This document shows, piece after piece, positions 63,590 to 64,000 of a stretch of 64,000 bases of DNA. Both the position numbers and the translations under genes were made by a program. The notes under the pieces were generated by a model. The model was not told the origin of the DNA. It saw only the letters and a list, made by a program, of their open reading frames with translations, and made no database searches. The stretch spans positions 17,675,001 to 17,739,000 of the forward strand of contig OY987266.1 in the NCBI GenBank assembly GCA_963920665.1, read 5' to 3'. The stretch's first letter is position 1, and each line of letters begins with the position of its first letter. This DNA comes from Straminergon stramineum. Taxonomy: Eukaryota; Streptophyta; Bryopsida; Hypnales; Calliergonaceae.

Positions 63590-64000
63590 AGAATCTTGGA
63601 AGATTTTATATTTGAGTTAAAAAAGGTCTTGTCACCAATATATTTGATAAAAATGTCTAAATTTTATTATAACATTATGAAAAAAATAATTTTATACAAG
63701 TGTGTTACTTGTATCTCAAAATATTCAAAATTTATTGAAAAAAAATTTAATTTCTCAATTAGTTATAGCAATTTTTATAAGTGTACAAAACTTTTTAAGG
63801 GACATTGTATGTTGTTGGTATACAATTAGTGTCAATAGTGTATTGTTGATCACCTATATCCATAATCTATAGATTTTTTGGAGAAGTAATATGTAACTTT
63901 TGGTAGTATATTTTTACATGAATGTTATTGCAAATGAAGTTGCAATTTTCATGCTTTGATGTTTATTTGAAGCAAATATAGGAACCAATGCAATCATAAT
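63590..64000. other. AT-rich end of the window, nothing recognised
   Basis: Low-complexity AT-rich sequence; the 77-codon frame at 63596-63829 is composition-driven. Confidence 0.4.

Overview
This window is nuclear DNA of a land plant. The intact genes have GT-AG introns and plant-type products, the histone promoter has plant elements, and the spacers are AT-rich and packed with DNA transposons and miniature elements. The lineage is uncertain; the protein flavour and the nature of the mobile element lean towards a non-flowering plant, but this is only an impression.

Three host genes are intact: an ER metallopeptidase 1-like M28 peptidase (1405-5490, +, 4 exons), a core histone H2A (11470-12090, +, 2 exons, with a cell-cycle promoter) and an EMC10-like subunit of the ER membrane protein complex (57812-61010, +, 8 exons). 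Elements flanked by TTAA (CCCCTAA...TTAGGGG ends, piggyBac-like) lie 3' of all three, closely for ERMP1 and EMC10.

The centre is one large transposon, 21381-37499 (about 16.1 kb). It has terminal inverted repeats, mirrored subterminal repeats and a 9-bp target duplication (ATAAAGATC at 21372-21380 and 37500-37508). It sits inside an importin-beta pseudogene on the minus strand, whose reading frame becomes continuous when the element and one duplication copy are removed. The element has two divergent genes. Leftward is a MULE-type transposase with an N-terminal zinc region, an RNase-H-like core and a C-terminal SWIM zinc finger; it is killed by three in-frame stops. Rightward is an apparently intact gene of about 12 exons that encodes a ParB-like domain joined to a circularly permuted (beta-class) DNA N4/N6-methyltransferase domain with altered catalytic motifs. 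Between them, inside the predicted first intron of the ParB-methyltransferase gene, are about 17 tandem units of about 119 bp, each carrying short palindromes. A transposase, a ParB/methyltransferase protein and a palindromic array in one mobile element is the most unusual thing here.

The rest is repeat landscape: a broken trihelix/SANT-like gene (19.1-20.5 kb), a broken PIF/Harbinger transposase (43.4-44.6 kb), two CACTA-type non-autonomous elements (42.8 and 51.8-53.1 kb), a 230-bp foldback (56.6 kb), two copies of a long non-coding dispersed repeat (39.2-42.5 and 48.3-53.7 kb), and long AT-rich stretches in which I see nothing.
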